A program made the translations under genes and the position numbers. 64,000 nt of DNA. Origin: Sessilibacter corallicola. Its GTDB lineage: Bacteria; Pseudomonadota; Gammaproteobacteria; Pseudomonadales; Cellvibrionaceae. Below the pieces are notes generated by a model, which made no database searches, was not told the origin of the DNA, and worked only from the letters and a program-made list of their open reading frames with translations. The stretch lies in NCBI RefSeq assembly GCF_021290925.1, contig NZ_JAJSLX010000001.1, positions 1,488,001 through 1,552,000 on the forward strand, given 5' to 3'. How positions within the stretch are numbered: position 1 is the first letter of the stretch; each line of letters begins with the position of its first letter. Below are positions 7,843 to 16,476 of this stretch, in pieces.

Positions 7843-9498
7843 TTGGCACTGACTCGCAAAATAGACCTCATCAAACTCTACGAAACGCACACGTGTCTGA
7901 TTGTGGATGACATGCCGGAGATGCGTGGCGCCATTAAACGTATGATTGTCAGCCAAGGCATGGCACGAATCGACACCGCCGCCAACGCACCCGAAGCAAT
8001 CTCCATGTGCGAGACCCGCGCGTACTCAATGATTATTTGCGATTACAATCTGGGTAAAAGCCAAGACGGCCAACAACTGCTGGAAAACCTGCGCCATCGC
8101 AAATTGCTCACCCCGGTAGGATTGTTCATCATGATCACCGCCGAAAGTTCACGCGAAATGGTACTCGGCGCCATCGAAAGCCAACCCGACGATTACATCA
8201 CCAAACCCTTTACGCCAAAGCAACTGTGCCTGCGGCTCGACCGAGTTCTCATCAAACACGAGGCCTTGCTGCCCATCAAAAAACTCTTCGCCGACAAGCA
8301 GTACTCCGAAGCCGTTACTTTGTGCGAGCAAATGATCAATAACAACAGCGAATTCGCCTTTGAAATCAACCGAATGAAAGGGCGCATTTTATTCCTGTTG
8401 GGCGACTTACATCGCGCGCGCGAACACTACGAAAAAATCGTCGAACAGCGCCCCTTGCCCTGGGCCATGCTCGGCTTGGCAGAAACCTTGGTCGAACTCG
8501 GCGCCTACGATCACGCAGAAATTATTCTCAATAAAATCGTAAAAATTGATCATCGATACGTCGAAGCCCACGACTTGTTAGCGCGAGTGCATCTGGAACA
8601 ATCCGACATCGACAAGGCCCAAAGCGAACTCGAACAAGCCTGCGAGCTGTCACCGAAATCGGCATTACGCCAACGCAGGCTGGCACACATTGCCGAGCGC
8701 AACGGCGACATAAAAACCAGTCTCAAAAGTTATCAGCAATCCATTAAATGGGGTTCCAACAGCATTCACGAAGACGATTCCGATTTATTTAATTTCGCTC
8801 GCAAAGCCGCCGAACTGGTGCGCACAGACACCTCAAAACCCGCGCGCGATTTAGCCGATAAAGCCGTAAAACAATTGGCCAGAATGTGCCAAGAAAATCC
8901 CGATAATCTTGAAATCCAATTAAAAGCCGATTTAATTTCGGCAAGCATTAATCAGTTACTCAACAAACCCAACGCCGATCAAAAAAGTGAAGAAGTTCGC
9001 CAGCAATTTCACGACAACCCACCCGACGACGCCGAATGCCATTTGGATTTTGTCAAAGTGTTACAAGACTGCGGTGATGACGACGAAGCGCAAGAACACT
9101 TACAAGCCATGGCGGCAGAATTTTCCGAAGACAAAGACGTACTCACCAAAATTGAACGCTCAAGCTCCGAACCCCTCACCGATGAATCTCGCAAAAAAGT
9201 CGCCATCTTAACCAAATCGGGGATCGCCTCTTACCAATCCAAAGATTATCTGCAAGCAGGCAGAACCTTCCAAGAAGCCTTATCGGTTTTTCCCAATCAC
9301 GTGGGATTAAATTTAAATTTAGTGCAAGTGTTATTAGAACAACACAACGGCAAAGTAAACGAACGCGATGCCGCCTCAGTAGAACGATGCTTTGATCGCA
9401 TCCAACACATTCACGAAAGCGACCCACAAGCACAACGCGCACAAACATTAAAAGCACAATTTAAAGAAGCGAAGCGGGTGGAGAGCTATACCAATTAA
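7843..9498 (+). CDS. Response regulator with TPR repeats (CheY-like receiver + TPR)
   Basis: A 551-residue protein with an N-terminal receiver domain (acidic residues D22/D23, phospho-acceptor D67 in IICDYNLG, conserved K121 in YITKPFTPKQL). After it comes a long alpha-helical region of about six to eight tetratricopeptide repeats (for example AREHYEKIVEQRPLPWAMLG, AEIILNKIVKIDHRYVEAHD, AQSELEQACELSPKSALRQR). It has no DNA-binding output domain, so it probably acts through protein-protein contacts. Similar single-gene orphan regulators occur in pseudomonads and marine relatives; no partner kinase is adjacent. The start is TTG at 7843 (TTG GCA CTG ACT); no in-frame ATG precedes the receiver domain. 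The receiver plus TPR call is secure; the role is unknown. Confidence 0.9.
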   Translation: MALTRKIDLIKLYETHTCLIVDDMPEMRGAIKRMIVSQGMARIDTAANAPEAISMCETRAYSMIICDYNLGKSQDGQQLLENLRHRKLLTPVGLFIMITAESSREMVLGAIESQPDDYITKPFTPKQLCLRLDRVLIKHEALLPIKKLFADKQYSEAVTLCEQMINNNSEFAFEINRMKGRILFLLGDLHRAREHYEKIVEQRPLPWAMLGLAETLVELGAYDHAEIILNKIVKIDHRYVEAHDLLARVHLEQSDIDKAQSELEQACELSPKSALRQRRLAHIAERNGDIKTSLKSYQQSIKWGSNSIHEDDSDLFNFARKAAELVRTDTSKPARDLADKAVKQLARMCQENPDNLEIQLKADLISASINQLLNKPNADQKSEEVRQQFHDNPPDDAECHLDFVKVLQDCGDDDEAQEHLQAMAAEFSEDKDVLTKIERSSSEPLTDESRKKVAILTKSGIASYQSKDYLQAGRTFQEALSVFPNHVGLNLNLVQVLLEQHNGKVNERDAASVERCFDRIQHIHESDPQAQRAQTLKAQFKEAKRVESYTN

Positions 9499-10130
9499 TA
9501 AAAGCTTCGTATTTATCATCTCTATGCTTTTAACGATAAATTTTTTAAGTGTTGGAATATTTTTCAAAACATAAAAAACAAAATTCAAAAAAATCAATAC
9601 CACCATTAATATATCGACCTCCAACCCATGACCACCATCGTGACACCCATCCGCACTTTCTGTAAAAATCAAAATTATTAGCTAAACCAAGTTGGATTCA
9701 CCGTGCCCATCGAACCTGTCGTTCACTTAACATATAGTAGCGTTACCCTATAAGTAAAAAATCCACTAAATAGATCATTAAAGCAAATATAAAAACCAAC
9801 CTTTGACTGGTTGGCGTTTATATTTATGCTTTACCAATTTATTAACTGATAAATTTTGACAAAAGAAGAAAGTTATTAGATCTTAACATTTAATCGATAA
9901 AAGCCCTAAAAAGACAATTTAACAATGATTCTTACGCCAAATTTTATAACAAGTTGACGTAATAAAACTTTCAGGATAGCGTTGAGAAAAATAAAGACCC
10001 CAGACCCAATAGAAAGTGAAAAGTTAGATCATGCCATAGTAATGGCACAAATATTTAGCCCTCTGATTTCATTCTTGAGAAGCCAAAATCATCACAATAA
10101 TTTTAGCTACTCGTACAGAAAGGTATAATC
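9499..10130. other. A+T-rich intergenic region at the left edge of the accessory stretch
   Basis: No convincing coding region. The only ORF overlapping it (9448-9672, minus strand) overlaps the end of the TPR gene and has no family resemblance. The region is visibly richer in A+T than the core genes to its left, which fits the start of acquired DNA. Its only structured site is the hairpin at 9796-9814. Confidence 0.6.
9791..9814 (-). terminator. Isolated terminator-like hairpin
   Basis: CCAACC (9796-9801) pairs with GGTTGG (9809-9814). Read on the minus strand, the stem is followed by TTTTT (complement of 9791-9795). No minus-strand gene ends here, so it may be left over from a lost gene. 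Confidence 0.4.
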
Positions 10131-10802
10131 ATGCAATTTGCGGAAATTACAAATAAGGACACCCAACAGAGGAGCGGACCTCTCAGAGGTCAATGTTGTG
10201 TAAAACCGGGCGGGAAAATTAAAGGGACTTTTTTTCTTGGTGGTGCAGGAATGGATGGCGTATATATTCCTAAAATGATTCAATCATTTCACTCCGCTGG
10301 AATAGCAAGTGCCATTCATCTAGATCGTGACAAGTGGTCAGGCGGTCAAGCTCTTGATGTAGCAGCAGGAGTATTTATCGGACGAGAATATGACCCTAGA
10401 TTTCCAATGCTGCTTCGTATGCATAGTAACTCGCACGAACAATTTAACTTAATTGGATATTCATATGGATCGATCATCGCAGCACAACTAGCAGCAAAAT
10501 ATTCTAGAGGAGGGACCATTGTTAACAACTTAGTTCTAATTGGAAGCCCAATTAGTAATAAATTCCTATCTCAATTAAAATCTAACAGGTTAATTAACAA
10601 AGTAACGGTAATAGATCTTGATGAACAAGGTGATCCAATCTACGCAGGGATGAAGGCTCACGAGTTAATTACTAGCACACCTAAGCTCTTCTTACAAATG
10701 AATGAGTCAAGCGGTCACTTTTACTACGCTGAAAAGGGCACTATCGGAGATAATAGAAGAAACGCACTAGCTAAAGAATTATATGAAATGGGGTTGAGGT
10801 AA
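10131..10802 (+). CDS. Alpha/beta-hydrolase-like protein, effector-like
   Basis: 223 residues with an alpha/beta-hydrolase pattern: a GTFFLGGAG strand-turn near residue 38, the nucleophile elbow GYSYG near residue 112, an aspartate-containing stretch (VIDLDEQGDP) near residue 165 and a late histidine (SSGHFYYAEKG) near residue 196. Together these make a plausible Ser-Asp-His triad. There is no signal peptide. The stop codon overlaps the ATG of the next gene (TAATG), which encodes a small multi-pass membrane protein. That coupled arrangement is common for lipase-type toxins with immunity partners, but also for ordinary lipid enzymes. Composition is A+T-rich relative to the core. I do not recognise a named family; a lipase or thioesterase-like activity is an inference from the triad. 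Confidence 0.65.
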   Translation: MQFAEITNKDTQQRSGPLRGQCCVKPGGKIKGTFFLGGAGMDGVYIPKMIQSFHSAGIASAIHLDRDKWSGGQALDVAAGVFIGREYDPRFPMLLRMHSNSHEQFNLIGYSYGSIIAAQLAAKYSRGGTIVNNLVLIGSPISNKFLSQLKSNRLINKVTVIDLDEQGDPIYAGMKAHELITSTPKLFLQMNESSGHFYYAEKGTIGDNRRNALAKELYEMGLR

Positions 10803-11095
10803 TGTCTTTCAATAAAAGCATATCATCGCTTTTTATCTACTTTTTATCACTTACCCTGCTTATCGGAGCAGCGTCTTTTATAATTTTTGAATCGCGCAAT
10901 TTCATCCTAGAGGGCCATGGAATAGGCATATATGGCGTCTTAATCTACTACACATGTGCATTTGTAAGCTCTATCCTTTGGATTGCTTCATATTTTCTGT
11001 TAAAGAACAAAATACGTGCAATAATATATTGGATAACAGTAACTATTATAACTACTTTTTTTGCTTTGCAACCAACATGGTGGGCAGCGCCATAA
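10802..11095 (+). CDS. Small membrane protein, translationally coupled to the hydrolase-like gene
   Basis: 97 residues with three predicted membrane helices (about residues 8-30, 40-62 and 70-90) and short polar loops; no family recognised. Its ATG overlaps the upstream stop codon by one base, so it is probably translated with the hydrolase gene. Possible roles are an immunity or chaperone-like partner of that protein. This is inferred from position and topology only. Confidence 0.6.
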   Translation: MSFNKSISSLFIYFLSLTLLIGAASFIIFESRNFILEGHGIGIYGVLIYYTCAFVSSILWIASYFLLKNKIRAIIYWITVTIITTFFALQPTWWAAP

Positions 11096-11161
11096 AAATC
11101 TAGTAAAGAAAGACGGAATCATTAAGTAAGAGCAACATGCATTTTAGTTTACAGTGTAATT

Positions 11162-11482
11162 GTGAGTTTTTCTGAAAGACGCGAATACAGCAAGGTTAGT
11201 TTAGACTACTATCTACTAACACCCAACGAGCTGTCTCAACTTGCCAAATACTGCGAAAATAACCCCCAGTTCACTTACAGCGCTGCTGACGGCCCAAAAC
11301 CAATAATTACGCACCTACACTGCCATTTAGAAGAAGAAACGATAAACTCCTACGCAATCGATCATAATTTTGAAAAGACATCCAACAACCTGTTCAAGAG
11401 AGAACAAACAGAAACAGAAATAGAATTTGAAAAAAACGGTACGGGTAAAATTATATTAACAACTGTCTATGAGTATCTATAA
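11162..11482 (+). CDS. Hypothetical protein, 106 residues
   Basis: A short soluble, acidic ORF starting with GTG at 11162. The translation has no signal peptide, membrane helix or motif I recognise, and no similarity to its neighbours. It lies 66 bases after the membrane-protein gene on the same strand, so it could belong to the same A+T-rich accessory operon. No clear ribosome binding site is visible before the GTG. It could be a real orphan protein or a remnant. Confidence 0.4.
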   Translation: MSFSERREYSKVSLDYYLLTPNELSQLAKYCENNPQFTYSAADGPKPIITHLHCHLEEETINSYAIDHNFEKTSNNLFKREQTETEIEFEKNGTGKIILTTVYEYL

Positions 11483-11584
11483 CGGGGTGAGTTCACTACT
11501 TGAAACATTATGGACTATTGGAGTCAGCTGTGCGGTTGGTCACCTATCTGCCTAAGTACATTCACAGTTAACGTATATTAATTT

Positions 11585-11835
11585 TTACAACAGCCAAACA
11601 TACATTCTGGATTTTTCTCTCAATACCACTTCAAACTTTTTTGTTGCTCTAACAAAGTTACTGATTTCTTGTAACCGTTGCCTTCCTGTGAAAACAGGGC
11701 ATCACTTTTCAAGCACATAATCACTTTACTTAGATTTTCCCAACCGTCTTCTTCTAATCAATTAATAATGCAATGCGTTTTTTCTCAGGCATTCCTTGGC
11801 CCGCAAATTAATCACTTATCAATAAGGTTGGCTAT
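11585..11835 (-). pseudogene. Internally deleted copy of the NYN-LOTUS gene
   Basis: This stretch is a close copy of the two ends of the intact gene at 13868-14584. Bases 11585-11755 match the C-terminal part (from the stop codon through CAACCGTCTTCTTCTAA). From about 11756 it jumps to the N-terminal part (TCAATTAATAATGCAATGCG) through the start region at 11790-11792 and about 40 upstream bases. The missing middle is roughly 510 bp. In the intact copy the two junction points are CAATTT (near 14042) and CAATTA (near 14552), so the deletion probably went through a CAATT repeat. The remaining frame is broken: 208 bases between start and stop, not a multiple of three. It lies in the same orientation as the intact copy. 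Confidence 0.88.
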
Positions 11836-11987
11836 CAAATGGGGATCATGATACGTCGGGCCTACAGCCGATTTACCGGTATTACTGCTTATCATTGGAA
11901 TATGGTACCAAAGTGCTATACAGGGCAATTACCGATTTGGTTTACTGTAACTATCGAATGATTCACAGAAACAGGAGACTCCACTGC

Positions 11988-12401
11988 ATGAGCAAAGATT
12001 ATGACACCTATCAGGAAGGGCTTAAAATTCGGCGCGAAGTGATGGGAGATGCCCATGTAAACCGTGCAATGGATAATGCATCGGAATTTAGCATGCCACT
12101 GCAGGATATGGTGATCAGAAATGCCTGGGGTGAAGTTTGGGTTCGCGACGCTATTAGTAAAAAAACACGAAGCCTGGTTACCGTTGCGACCCTCGCAGCG
12201 TTGAAAGCTTCCACGGAGCTAAAGGGTCACGTTAGGGGTGCTCTGCGAAATGGATGCACAGTGGAAGAAATTCAGGAAGTATTACTTCATTCAGCGGTTT
12301 ATTGCGGAATGCCGTCGGGCATTGAAGCTTTTCGTGCGGCCGAAGAAGCCATCATCGCCTGGCAGGCAGAAGTCGAGCAGGAGTCTGACCAGAACACCTA
12401 A
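11988..12401 (+). CDS. Carboxymuconolactone decarboxylase family protein (PcaC-like)
   Basis: 137 residues of the CMD/AhpD fold, best matching 4-carboxymuconolactone decarboxylase, which acts in the protocatechuate branch of the beta-ketoadipate pathway. Seen: YQEGLKIRREVMGDAHVNRA at the N-terminus, TRSLVTVATLAALKASTELKGHVRGALRNGCTVEEIQEVLLHSAVYCGMPSGIEAFR, including the conserved histidine and the family's C-terminal block. I chose the ATG at 11988 because AGGAG sits at 11973-11977; the open frame extends 93 bases further upstream without similarity. No other pca genes are nearby. The neighbour is a short-chain fatty acid transporter 30 bases downstream, so the pair may handle a small organic acid. 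The exact substrate is uncertain. Confidence 0.85.
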   Translation: MSKDYDTYQEGLKIRREVMGDAHVNRAMDNASEFSMPLQDMVIRNAWGEVWVRDAISKKTRSLVTVATLAALKASTELKGHVRGALRNGCTVEEIQEVLLHSAVYCGMPSGIEAFRAAEEAIIAWQAEVEQESDQNT

Positions 12402-12431
12402 CTAGACACTTTAAATAAAAAGGAATTCACC

Positions 12432-13742
12432 ATGCTAAATGCGGCTGCAAAACCTTTTGTAAAACTGGTAGAAAAATATTTGCCAGACCCATTTGTGTTT
12501 GTACTTATCCTGACAGTGCTGGTTATGGGATCAGCCATCCTGCTGGAGCAACAACCAGTCACCGTCGTCTTACAGCAATGGGGAGGCGGGTTTTGGGGAT
12601 TACTGACCTTTTCTATGCAGATGCTACTGGTGTTGGTTTGTGGCCACATGCTGGCCAGTACTAATCCGGTAAAAGCAGGTCTGAATAAACTTGCCGCATT
12701 GGCCGCCTCGCCGGGCCGGGCAATTATCCTTGTCACCGTGGTATCCATGGTTGCCAGTTGGCTAAACTGGGGTTTTGGCCTAGTAGTGGGCGCCTTATTT
12801 GCCAAAGCAATCGCCAGGCGTGTTCAGGTTGATTATCGCTTGCTGGTTGCGAGTGCTTACTCAGGTTTTGTGATTTGGCATGGGGGCCTGGCAGGCTCCA
12901 TTCCACTGACCATTGCTACTCCCGGACATTTTAGTGAAGACACCATTGGCGTAATCAGTACCAGTGATACGCTGTTTTCAACGCTTAATTTAACCTTACT
13001 GGCTATTCTTATTATTGTTATCCCGCTGGTGAATCGAGCTATGATGCCGCCAAAGGACGAAGGGATATATGTTGATCCGCAGCAGTTGGAAGAACCGCAA
13101 CTGAATAAGCAGGAACATGAACTAAATCCGGCTGAAAAATTAGAGCAAAGCCGATTGTTAGGTGGGATAGTCGGTTTAGCAGGGATCGCCTACCTAGCGT
13201 TTTATTTTAATGACGGCGGTTCGCTTAATCTCAATATTATTAATTTTTTGTTTTTATTTTTGGCGATCTTACTGCACGGTTCACCGGCGCAGTTACTGCA
13301 CAGTTTACAAAAGGCGATTCAGGGAGCTACGGGTATCGTTCTGCAGTTTCCTTTTTATGCTGGCATTATGGCGGTGATGGTGCAATCAGGTTTAGCCCGC
13401 GATTTATCTCAATGGTTAATCAGTTTTGCCACGGCAGACTCCCTGGCAGTATGGAGCTTCTTAAGCGCGGGTATTGTTAATATGGTCGTGCCATCGGGTG
13501 GCGGCCAGTGGGCAGTGCAAGCGCCTGTTATTTTGCCTGCCGCAATTGAGTTGGGTGCAGATGTTAACAAAGTTGCCATGGCGGTAGCCTGGGGAGATGC
13601 CTGGACTAATTTGATACAGCCATTTTGGGCACTGCCTGTGCTGGCGATTGCTGGATTAAAAGCCAGAGACATAATGGGATTTTGCCTAGTTCAGTTAATC
13701 ATCACAGGCGCCATTATTAGTGCGGTGTTTATCGCCATGTAA
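12432..13742 (+). CDS. Short-chain fatty acid transporter (AtoE family)
   Basis: A 436-residue polytopic membrane protein of the AtoE / short-chain fatty acid transporter family, with about 12 hydrophobic segments. Family-typical stretches include PDPFVFVLILTVLVMGSAI, SWLNWGFGLVVGALFAK, YSGFVIWHGGLAGSIPLTIATPGH and VPSGGGQWAVQAPVILPAA near the C-terminus, and the gene has the usual family length. AtoE takes up acetoacetate and other short-chain acids across the inner membrane. AAAAAGGA lies just before ATG 12432. It follows the CMD gene by 30 bases and is probably cotranscribed. The two genes sit between a deleted and an intact copy of a NYN gene. Confidence 0.92.
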   Translation: MLNAAAKPFVKLVEKYLPDPFVFVLILTVLVMGSAILLEQQPVTVVLQQWGGGFWGLLTFSMQMLLVLVCGHMLASTNPVKAGLNKLAALAASPGRAIILVTVVSMVASWLNWGFGLVVGALFAKAIARRVQVDYRLLVASAYSGFVIWHGGLAGSIPLTIATPGHFSEDTIGVISTSDTLFSTLNLTLLAILIIVIPLVNRAMMPPKDEGIYVDPQQLEEPQLNKQEHELNPAEKLEQSRLLGGIVGLAGIAYLAFYFNDGGSLNLNIINFLFLFLAILLHGSPAQLLHSLQKAIQGATGIVLQFPFYAGIMAVMVQSGLARDLSQWLISFATADSLAVWSFLSAGIVNMVVPSGGGQWAVQAPVILPAAIELGADVNKVAMAVAWGDAWTNLIQPFWALPVLAIAGLKARDIMGFCLVQLIITGAIISAVFIAM

Positions 13743-13867
13743 GTAACTGGGCATATCGTTGCGCCAATCAATCATGCCATTGACCGAATCAGTTATTTAC
13801 CTTGAAGGTTAGCTTTTTATCGGGAGAAATGTAGGGTGTGATTGGTTTGGCGCTTACCATTAACCTT

Positions 13868-14584
13868 TTACAACAGCCGAATATACATTCTAGATTTCTC
13901 TCTCAATACCACTTCAAATTTTTGTGTTGCTTTAACAAAATTACTGAGTTTTTTGTAACCACTGCCTTCCAGTGAAAACAGAGCATCACTTTTCAAGCAC
14001 ATACTCACTTTACTTAGATTTGCCCAACCGTCTTCTTCTAAACAATTTAGGGTAGCACTTTTTAGTATATGAATAGCCGATTCCATGTGTTCAACGCTAT
14101 TGTTCACGCGTACGTTTATGTCTGATTTACTGCTAGGCAACTCAATATTATCGTCGTTATTTTCTATGTAAATAAAATGCGAACAGGCTTCAACGAATGA
14201 GGGTAATGTTTTCTTTTCTCCAAAGCCGTAAACGGTTTTACCAGATTCTTTCAGCCGAACTGCCAATGCCGTAAAATCGCTGTCGCTACTCATCAGAGCA
14301 AAAACATCGATGGAGTTTAAATGCAAAAGATCCATAGCATCGATAATTATTGCGCCGTCGACGGTATTCTTGCCAGTAACGTATACCGGTGTTTGAATTT
14401 GACGAACTGCGTGTGAATTCAGTGAATTCTTCCAATGACTGTTAGAAGGTTGGCTCCAATCTGCATGGGCGTGTCGTACATCAATTCTACCCAATTTAGA
14501 AAGCTCATTAATGACGCCATCCAATGATTGATGACGAGAGTTTTCACAATCAATTAATAATGCAATGCGCTTTTTCTCAGACAT
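13868..14584 (-). CDS. NYN-domain RNase with C-terminal OST-HTH/LOTUS domain
   Basis: 238 residues. The N-terminal ~150 form a NYN/PIN-like (DUF88, LabA-type) nuclease domain with its acidic centre: D12 in IALLIDCEN, D in VDGAIIIDAMDL, and SSDSDF near residue 100. After a linker comes an OST-HTH/LOTUS-type RNA-binding domain (about 170-238: CLEEDGWANLSKVSMCLKSD..., GYKKLSNFVKA). Proteins of this architecture are presumed metal-dependent RNases; the cellular target is unknown. A deleted copy in the same orientation lies 2 kb to the left. The start at ATG 14584 gives MSEKKRIALLIDCEN, the normal family start. Domain calls are secure. Confidence 0.9.
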   Translation of the reverse strand: MSEKKRIALLIDCENSRHQSLDGVINELSKLGRIDVRHAHADWSQPSNSHWKNSLNSHAVRQIQTPVYVTGKNTVDGAIIIDAMDLLHLNSIDVFALMSSDSDFTALAVRLKESGKTVYGFGEKKTLPSFVEACSHFIYIENNDDNIELPSSKSDINVRVNNSVEHMESAIHILKSATLNCLEEDGWANLSKVSMCLKSDALFSLEGSGYKKLSNFVKATQKFEVVLREKSRMYIRLL

Positions 14585-14880
14585 TCATTGACCCGCAAAT
14601 TAATCACTTATTAAAAAGGTGGATTATTAAAGAAAATAACTTGCTATAAAAGATGTATTCGTCGCTAAAAGCGGGGCAGGAAGCACGGGGTAATCCGCGC
14701 TTAAACTTGAGGGCTGATTTTTCATAGCAAGCAGATTGATTACCGTTGTAATTTCGACACCCAAAGGATGGTGGTTAATTATTGCTAATCAATCTGCTAG
14801 TTTTATCAGTATTTACCTAAAACGAATATCTCCTAAATGAAGAGAACGATAACGAATTCGTATATGTAATTTTTTAGATA
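14585..14880. other. Intergenic region with a 13-bp inverted repeat
   Basis: No gene is visible. A perfect inverted repeat, AGCAGATTGATTA at 14730-14742 and TAATCAATCTGCT at 14786-14798, encloses 43 bases. It may be an operator or the ends of a small element. Bases 14585 to about 14620 are the duplicated upstream part of the NYN gene, also present at 11793-11835. Confidence 0.5.
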
Positions 14881-16068
14881 TTAACCAAATTTAATTTCTG
14901 TTAATGCTGAGCTGATGGGTGCATTTAACAGAATCAATCGTTTGCTGTTCGATGACTTATTCATAGCTTCCATCATTTCTAAACCTTCTTGCGCCGTATT
15001 TAAACTGTATGCGCCGTTATACAAATCCAAATCGTTCATTGGGTAAGAACGATGATTTTTTCGGTAAATAACAGCGTTAGCAAAGTCTGTGTACAAGTTA
15101 CCGAAGGCCTCAATAAAACCCGAAGGATGTCCCGGTTTGTAGCGATTGTATCGCGGCGCGTTGGCGGTATAGCAAAAACTGCCACGCTCAACGATTTCTC
15201 GGCGGCCATCGCTGTAATTAATTAACAAGGTTTCGGGTTCACTTTGCTGCCAACTCGCCGAGGCGTGTTCACCGTATATTCTAAACGACAATCCATTTTT
15301 CGAACCCAACGCAGACTTACTCACCCAAGTACGCGCGTGAAAGCAGTCTTCGTATTCAATCAAGGATGAAACGTCATCTACCACATTGGGATAGCGGCCA
15401 AAATTATTTTGCTCGGCTCGCACTGAAATCGGATGCCTTTTGGTTAAGAAGTAAATCATCTGATGAACGTCGGTGGTTAAATCCAAATGAATGGTAGGAA
15501 TATCACCATCGCAGGCGTGCCAAGATTTCGATTCCGAAGGCTTCGCGCTTTTAGCGCCGCGTATCATTGATTCTTGCGGCATTTCTATTTGAATTTGCTT
15601 GAGCTCACCCAGCTCCCTGCGCAAAATTCGGGTACGCAATTCTCGCACCATTGGGTAGGCAGAATAGTTGTAGGTCACACACAAAAAACCGTTGGTTTTT
15701 TCCAACACCGATTTTATGCGGTATAAAGAGGCTAAATTATAAGTGATGGCTTTTTCACAAATAACCGGAATACCTAACTTTAACGCCGCAATTACCATGT
15801 CTTCGTGTTGGGGCGTAGGCGATAAAATGGCTATTGCGTCTATATTGCCAACTTCTTGATTTAACAGCTCTTGCCAACTGTCGTAAACCCGATCTTTATC
15901 GACACCGTAGTGTTCACCGCTTTCAGCGTTGATAGAAAACTTTGAACTGAACGCGCCGCAAGTCAGTTGCCACGCCTTATCCATTTGGCTAGCACACACG
16001 TGAGTGTAACCAATGGAAGAATTCACACCGCCGCCAATCATTCCTAACTTGAGGGTATTTGTATTCAT
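14881..16068 (-). CDS. Gfo/Idh/MocA family oxidoreductase
   Basis: A 395-residue NAD(P)-dependent dehydrogenase. The N-terminal Rossmann fold begins GMIGGGVNSSIGYTH, followed by AILSPTPQHEDMVIAALKLGIPVICEKAITYN, the family's E-K-P-like region, in which the usual proline after lysine is replaced by alanine (CEKAIT). The C-terminal alpha/beta domain has DVHQMIYFLTKRHPISVRAEQ with the conserved aspartate/histidine. Members act on sugars, inositols and their derivatives. Its neighbourhood (an acyltransferase of the PglD type and an HMW1C-type glucosyltransferase) suggests sugar-nucleotide or polyol metabolism, but the substrate cannot be read from the sequence. It is divergent from the acyltransferase, with a 408-bp gap between them. 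Confidence 0.9.
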   Translation of the reverse strand: MNTNTLKLGMIGGGVNSSIGYTHVCASQMDKAWQLTCGAFSSKFSINAESGEHYGVDKDRVYDSWQELLNQEVGNIDAIAILSPTPQHEDMVIAALKLGIPVICEKAITYNLASLYRIKSVLEKTNGFLCVTYNYSAYPMVRELRTRILRRELGELKQIQIEMPQESMIRGAKSAKPSESKSWHACDGDIPTIHLDLTTDVHQMIYFLTKRHPISVRAEQNNFGRYPNVVDDVSSLIEYEDCFHARTWVSKSALGSKNGLSFRIYGEHASASWQQSEPETLLINYSDGRREIVERGSFCYTANAPRYNRYKPGHPSGFIEAFGNLYTDFANAVIYRKNHRSYPMNDLDLYNGAYSLNTAQEGLEMMEAMNKSSNSKRLILLNAPISSALTEIKFG

Positions 16069-16476
16069 AAATAACCTTTAAAAAATAGCTAGATTGATAA
16101 TATTTTTGAATTCACCTACCTAGAAGGGGGAGGTAAAAATCGCTGCTACATTGAAATTTATTATTGAGAGCTTGCTCTGAAAACATCTTGTGTATTATTA
16201 GGTTCGCATTTATCGGGTCAGACAAATGCGAGAATTCTTTAGACGATACGAATGGAATGTAAAAGTATAGGTGAGTTTGAAATACTCGCCATTGCTGATT
16301 GATAGAATTTACGAATTAAAAAACACTGGTTATGACATTGGTTATTAGGTTTAGACACTTCAAAAACAACGCCAACGCTCTGCCTGGAATATCGCCTGAA
16401 CTAGCATATACTTATTTATGTAAAAACACATTGCATTCTTCTTTCACTGTTGATTCACCAATGCAGAAGCAACTTC
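16069..16476. other. Divergent promoter region with two hairpins
   Basis: No gene. Two possible stems are TCGCATTT (16204-16211) with AAATGCGA (16224-16231), and GGTGAGT (16270-16276) with ACTCGCC (16284-16290). The region must hold the promoters of the oxidoreductase (minus) and the acyltransferase (plus); I could not fix either confidently. Confidence 0.4.

Noticed and set aside
9448-9672. 74-codon minus-strand frame at the end of the TPR gene
   Set aside because: Overlaps the TPR gene, is a low-complexity A+T-rich translation and has no start signals.
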